A stretch of DNA of 64,000 nucleotides. It comes from UBA11574 sp963752565. Lineage in GTDB: Bacteria; Desulfobacterota; Desulfobacteria; Desulfobacterales; UBA11574. Below, in pieces: positions 60,809 to 64,000 of this stretch (the first letter of the stretch is position 1; every line of letters begins with the position of its first letter). The DNA lies in assembly GCA_963752565.1 (NCBI GenBank), contig CAVVZC010000002.1:186001-250000 (forward strand), in the 5' to 3' direction. A program made the position numbers and the translations under genes. The notes below the pieces were generated by a model that was given only the letters and a program-made list of their open reading frames with translations, did no database searches and was not told the origin of the DNA.

Positions 60809-63751
60809 ATGAAGTTGACGTCTATGATGCTGATTAAAAAAATTTTCCTGGTCTTTGGCATCGCTCTGTGTTTTGCAGTGCTTCTTCTTTCAGGCATCGG
60901 CCTTTATCTTTATTATCATCCTGACCAAATAAAGCCGATGATAGAAAGATCACTCTCTGCATCCACAGGGGCATCATGTACCATAGAAAACCTCTCCTAT
61001 TCTTTTAAACCGATGGTTTTAGAAGCCAAGGGAATTCTTTTAAAGCCCTTGAAACCACAGAAAACCTTCTCTATGGAGATCCCTTTCATCAGAGCGGATA
61101 TGGATGTTGAGGGTCCATGGGGTCACAGAACCCTTGTTCTAAAAAATATGCAGATAACCGGTCTATTTCTTGACCTTTTTTCCGAAGGGTTCACATTCCC
61201 CGGCATCTTACCGGCGAAAAGAGGGCCTTCTTTTCCGGCCGGAATGGCTCTGGACCTTGTCGGCCTCTTTTTCTTTCGAGACATCAGATTTGGGTCAGGG
61301 AAACTTCTTGACGGACGTGTCTCGGCAGCTATGGGTGATCAAGCTTTTCAGGCCCACCATATCCATGCCGGAGTCAGCGCCGACAAACCGCTTTTTTTAT
61401 CGTTTGCTTTGGAAATCAAAAATTCTTCCCGTAATATGAATTTTACAGCGCCGAACGTGAACATCCTCGGCAGCACAACCTTTGACATCAACGATCTCAA
61501 ATTCATCGGCACGCTTGAATCTCAGGACATGAGACTCCAGGACTCGGAACTTGGCATCCAAAAAATAAAGATGCTCTCAAAATTTACGTATCGCCACGGT
61601 TCTAAAAGTCTCGATGTCGAAAATCTTAAAGTCCATTGCGAAAGTATTGCTTTGGGATCTGATTTAAAAAAAACGGGATCATTGTCCGCCTCAGTGACCA
61701 CCGCTAAATCTTTGTCCATGGAAACGGGATTTGCCTATAACATAAAACAGGGAAAAACCGCCGTTGGTCCCTTAAAACTCCATATTGGCGGCCTGTCCGT
61801 GATGAAAAAAACGGATACGCCCCTGCCGCCTTTGGACATCGACCTCAAGGCAGAGGAAATTTCCGGCAACTATCCAGTGATCGAGATCAAGGATGTGACC
61901 GTACAAATCCCCAAAGCAAAGATTAACACAAAGACCCGGGACACTCTCATCGGAGATATCCGCGTACATATCCCGGATGGTCGCATCGACACAGAAAAAA
62001 GATCCGTTATACTCCCAAAGGTCCGATTCGACGCTGCTGGTTTGAAAAATCTTTTACTTAACATTCATCTTCAGGAACGCAATCTAAACCTTACGGTTCA
62101 AGGAAAGGAGACGTCACTTTTCCATGCCGCCGCCGCTTACCACCTGATTCCGCCGGATTGGAATATTAAGGTTCATGATTCCATCCAAATCAACGTCACA
62201 GGACCCCGGGCCGGGCCCTGGCAGGTGAAAGCAAAACTGTCTCTCGATGATCTCGTCTTTCAAAATAAAGATGGGAGCATAATGGGGGAAAAAGTTTCCC
62301 TTAGCACGGGGATCGAAGGTGTTGTAGATTTAAAGCGTTCCAGGATGACTTTTGCCGCCGATATAGACGCCCAAGCCGGCGAAGCCCTTTATGATCGTTA
62401 TTATCTGAACCTGAAAAAAAACCCCATTGTCACGTCCTGCAACGGGACCTATGATCTTCAAAAAAGATTGATAGAACTTTCCAGGCTTCGATTCGACCTG
62501 ACGGGTATCCTGCCCCTTGAAATCCAGGGATTTTTTAAGCAGGGTCCGTCGAAAGCCAATGCCGATGTCACGGTGATCCTCCCGAAGGTGCCCTTGAAAC
62601 CGATATTTCATCATTTTTTGCAGGAGCCCTATAAAACCGAAAAACCCTTTCTGGCAACCCTTGAGACCGAGGGAACCGTTTCTGCTGAATTCCGGATAAA
62701 CGGATTTCAAGATGCGTGGCAAGTTACGGGGCGTCTCGGGTGGCTTGGGGGCAATTTTTCTTTGCCGGAGAAAGGTATTGCCCTAAAGGGCATTCTCGTT
62801 GATATGCCCGTCTGGTACCGAACCGGAGTCGCCAAAACCCCTGTTAAGACGCTAATCGGCAAGTTAGAGGTTGAATCCATAACAATACCCCTGTTACCGA
62901 AACAGCCGCTAAGCATCCTTTTGGATGCAGGTCCGAACCGGATATCCGTGAAATCTTCGACCGTGATACAGGTTCCCGGCGGGGATCTCCGATTGGGATC
63001 CGTGCAGGTCGAAAAACTCTTTGGTCCTGATCTTTTTATCCAAACCCGTCTGGCATTTGACGAAATAAAGCTTCAGCCCCTCTTGTCCAAGATCTGGAAG
63101 CGTCCTTTAGGGGGCACCCTAACCGGTACGCTAAACCCCATCCGATACGAAAATCATGCTGTTACCACCCTAGGAGAACTCAACGCCGAGGTATTCGAAG
63201 GCAAAATCATTTTATCCGATTTGGGGGCTTCGGGGATTTTTACATCAGCACCGGTCTTTAGGCTCAATGTAAAATGGGAGGATCTTTTGCTGTCCGAAAT
63301 GACAACGGATACCGCATTCGGAACCATAGAGGGGGTCTTGAGGGGTCAAGTTAATGATGTTGAGATGGCCTACGGCCAACCCCAAAAATTTAATCTTTTA
63401 CTGGAAACGGTTCAAAAAAAAGGAATTTCCCAAAAAATCAGCGTTAAGGCCGTAGAAAACATTGCTCAGATTGGCGGGGGACAGAGCCCCTTTATGGGGG
63501 TGGCAGGCGCCTTTGCATCTTTTTTCAAAAAATTTCCCTATGAAAAAATCGGTATTCGGGCCTCTCTTGAAAATGACGTGTTCACGGTCAACGGCACCGT
63601 TAGAGAAGGCGACACAGAGTATCTCGTAAAAAGAGGTAGCTTTTCAGGGGTAAATATTGTAAATCAAAATCCGGATAACCGTGTCAGTTTCAAGGACATG
63701 GTTAAAAGAATCAAAAGGATCGGCTCCAAGAAGGGGCCGGTGGTCAAATGA
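60809..63751 (+). CDS. AsmA-like / YdbH-type intermembrane lipid transport protein
   Basis: 980 residues: one N-terminal membrane helix ('IFLVFGIALCFAVLLLSGIG') and then a long series of beta-strand repeats as in AsmA-like bridge proteins. 'ASTGASCTIENLSYSFKPMV' is the N-terminal AsmA pattern. The C-terminus ('GTLTGTLNPIRYENHAVTTL', 'GIRASLENDVFTVNGTVREG') resembles the YdbH end domain (PF11739-like, from memory). In E. coli YdbH, YnbE and YdbL form one operon that carries phospholipid between membranes. The next gene here is DUF1318-like, matching that arrangement. Confidence 0.8.
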   Translation: MKLTSMMLIKKIFLVFGIALCFAVLLLSGIGLYLYYHPDQIKPMIERSLSASTGASCTIENLSYSFKPMVLEAKGILLKPLKPQKTFSMEIPFIRADMDVEGPWGHRTLVLKNMQITGLFLDLFSEGFTFPGILPAKRGPSFPAGMALDLVGLFFFRDIRFGSGKLLDGRVSAAMGDQAFQAHHIHAGVSADKPLFLSFALEIKNSSRNMNFTAPNVNILGSTTFDINDLKFIGTLESQDMRLQDSELGIQKIKMLSKFTYRHGSKSLDVENLKVHCESIALGSDLKKTGSLSASVTTAKSLSMETGFAYNIKQGKTAVGPLKLHIGGLSVMKKTDTPLPPLDIDLKAEEISGNYPVIEIKDVTVQIPKAKINTKTRDTLIGDIRVHIPDGRIDTEKRSVILPKVRFDAAGLKNLLLNIHLQERNLNLTVQGKETSLFHAAAAYHLIPPDWNIKVHDSIQINVTGPRAGPWQVKAKLSLDDLVFQNKDGSIMGEKVSLSTGIEGVVDLKRSRMTFAADIDAQAGEALYDRYYLNLKKNPIVTSCNGTYDLQKRLIELSRLRFDLTGILPLEIQGFFKQGPSKANADVTVILPKVPLKPIFHHFLQEPYKTEKPFLATLETEGTVSAEFRINGFQDAWQVTGRLGWLGGNFSLPEKGIALKGILVDMPVWYRTGVAKTPVKTLIGKLEVESITIPLLPKQPLSILLDAGPNRISVKSSTVIQVPGGDLRLGSVQVEKLFGPDLFIQTRLAFDEIKLQPLLSKIWKRPLGGTLTGTLNPIRYENHAVTTLGELNAEVFEGKIILSDLGASGIFTSAPVFRLNVKWEDLLLSEMTTDTAFGTIEGVLRGQVNDVEMAYGQPQKFNLLLETVQKKGISQKISVKAVENIAQIGGGQSPFMGVAGAFASFFKKFPYEKIGIRASLENDVFTVNGTVREGDTEYLVKRGSFSGVNIVNQNPDNRVSFKDMVKRIKRIGSKKGPVVK

Positions 63752-63766
63752 CAAAGGGAGGTTCAT

Positions 63767-64000
63767 ATGAAATTGTTTCAAAAACCAATGTGGACGGCAA
63801 TGGTGTTCGCGATAATAACCCTGTTTGCCTGCGTGACCATAAATATATATTTTCCGGCAGAAAAGGTTGAATCCGTTGCCGGGGATATTGTGAATGATAT
63901 CAGGGGGAAAAAGCCTCCTCAAAAGGAAAACCAGTCCAAAAACCATAAAGGATTTTCTTTTAAGGTCAGGTTCGCCTTGTCTCCTGCCAGTGCGTGGGCG
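63767..64000 (+). CDS. DUF1318 (YdbL-like) lipoprotein, cut by window end
   Basis: 78 residues visible from the ATG at 63767 with GGGAGG upstream, 15 bp after the previous gene. The signal 'MVFAIITLFACVTINIYFPA' has a lipobox Cys, immediately followed by the short strand 'VTINIYFP' and 'EKVESVAGDIVNDIRG'. This is the start of DUF1318 proteins. The Cys plus strand recalls YnbE, the small lipoprotein that caps YdbH in E. coli, so one protein may do both jobs here. The rest lies beyond the window. Confidence 0.75.
   Translation, partial: MKLFQKPMWTAMVFAIITLFACVTINIYFPAEKVESVAGDIVNDIRGKKPPQKENQSKNHKGFSFKVRFALSPASAWA

Noticed and set aside
1..64000. tRNA, rRNA or CRISPR array
   Set aside because: I found no cloverleaf with a T-loop match, no rRNA-like stretch and no regularly spaced repeats with unique spacers.

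Overview
The window looks like a chromosomal segment of a deltaproteobacterium (Desulfobacterota), most likely a fatty-acid- or syntrophy-competent relative of the Desulfobacterales. The reasons are a moderately A+T-rich sequence, an EtfAB plus membrane Fe-S ETF:menaquinone oxidoreductase set, an acyl-CoA dehydrogenase and acyl-CoA ligase group, an XRE protein with the RRSGxDRR tail often seen in this group, and a Tad pilus locus of deltaproteobacterial layout. This taxonomic call is inference; there is no rRNA gene here.

Region by region. 1-6.6 kb (minus strand) is a Tad/Flp pilus operon: flp pilin, prepilin peptidase, CpaB, secretin CpaC, a small lipoprotein, TadE, CpaE and a CpaF cut by the window edge. 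It is headed by a textbook -24/-12 sigma-54 promoter, and a sigma-54 activator lacking a receiver domain lies 1 kb away. 7.6-11.5 kb is A+T-rich and decaying: the activator gene, a duplicated remnant of its C-terminal part, a HEAT-like protein and a histidine-kinase pseudogene. 11.7-13.5 kb holds a second TadE and a TadG-like protein with a periodic GQG repeat. 14-24.4 kb is mainly envelope biology: a small P-loop kinase, an XRE regulator, an L,D-transpeptidase facing a MepK-like endopeptidase, and an MlaC-RND-MlaA lipid-transport operon, then a PEBP protein and a YheT-type hydrolase. 24.4-28.9 kb has an ECF sigma factor, its zinc-finger anti-sigma and a VIT/VWA surface protein. 29-30.7 kb carries two paralogous proteins of unknown family between copies of a 22-bp repeat.

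31-43 kb is a fatty-acid oxidation region: an aldo/keto-reductase-like protein that lacks all four catalytic residues, Tag glycosylase, EtfA/EtfB, the EMO-type oxidoreductase, an acyl-CoA ligase, an MFS carrier, acyl-CoA dehydrogenase and a TetR regulator. The same palindromic half-sites (TGAATGA-N4-TCATTCA) occur in the EMO/ligase divergent promoter and upstream of the TetR gene, suggesting one regulon. The TetR gene has no ATG, GTG or TTG start in the expected place.

45.5-50.9 kb is a visibly G+C-richer, probably transferred five-gene operon: two coiled-coil proteins, a DUF6384-like membrane protein, a DUF533/TerB-like protein and a BON-LysM Kbp homologue. It is the best candidate for a poorly described system. 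Two of its genes, and an ACT-domain gene just after it, need a +1 frame correction. 51-64 kb returns to host-like sequence: cupin, ACT protein, PutA, a prolyl-tRNA deacylase, RidA, a cation/proton antiporter, an FmdB zinc ribbon, an MscS channel, and a YdbH-like AsmA-type protein followed by a DUF1318 lipoprotein cut by the window end.

A dispersed element of about 190 bp with inverted ends occurs at 17.4 and 34.5 kb, with a scrambled copy at 43.0 kb. I saw no rRNA, tRNA or CRISPR array and no intact insertion sequence.
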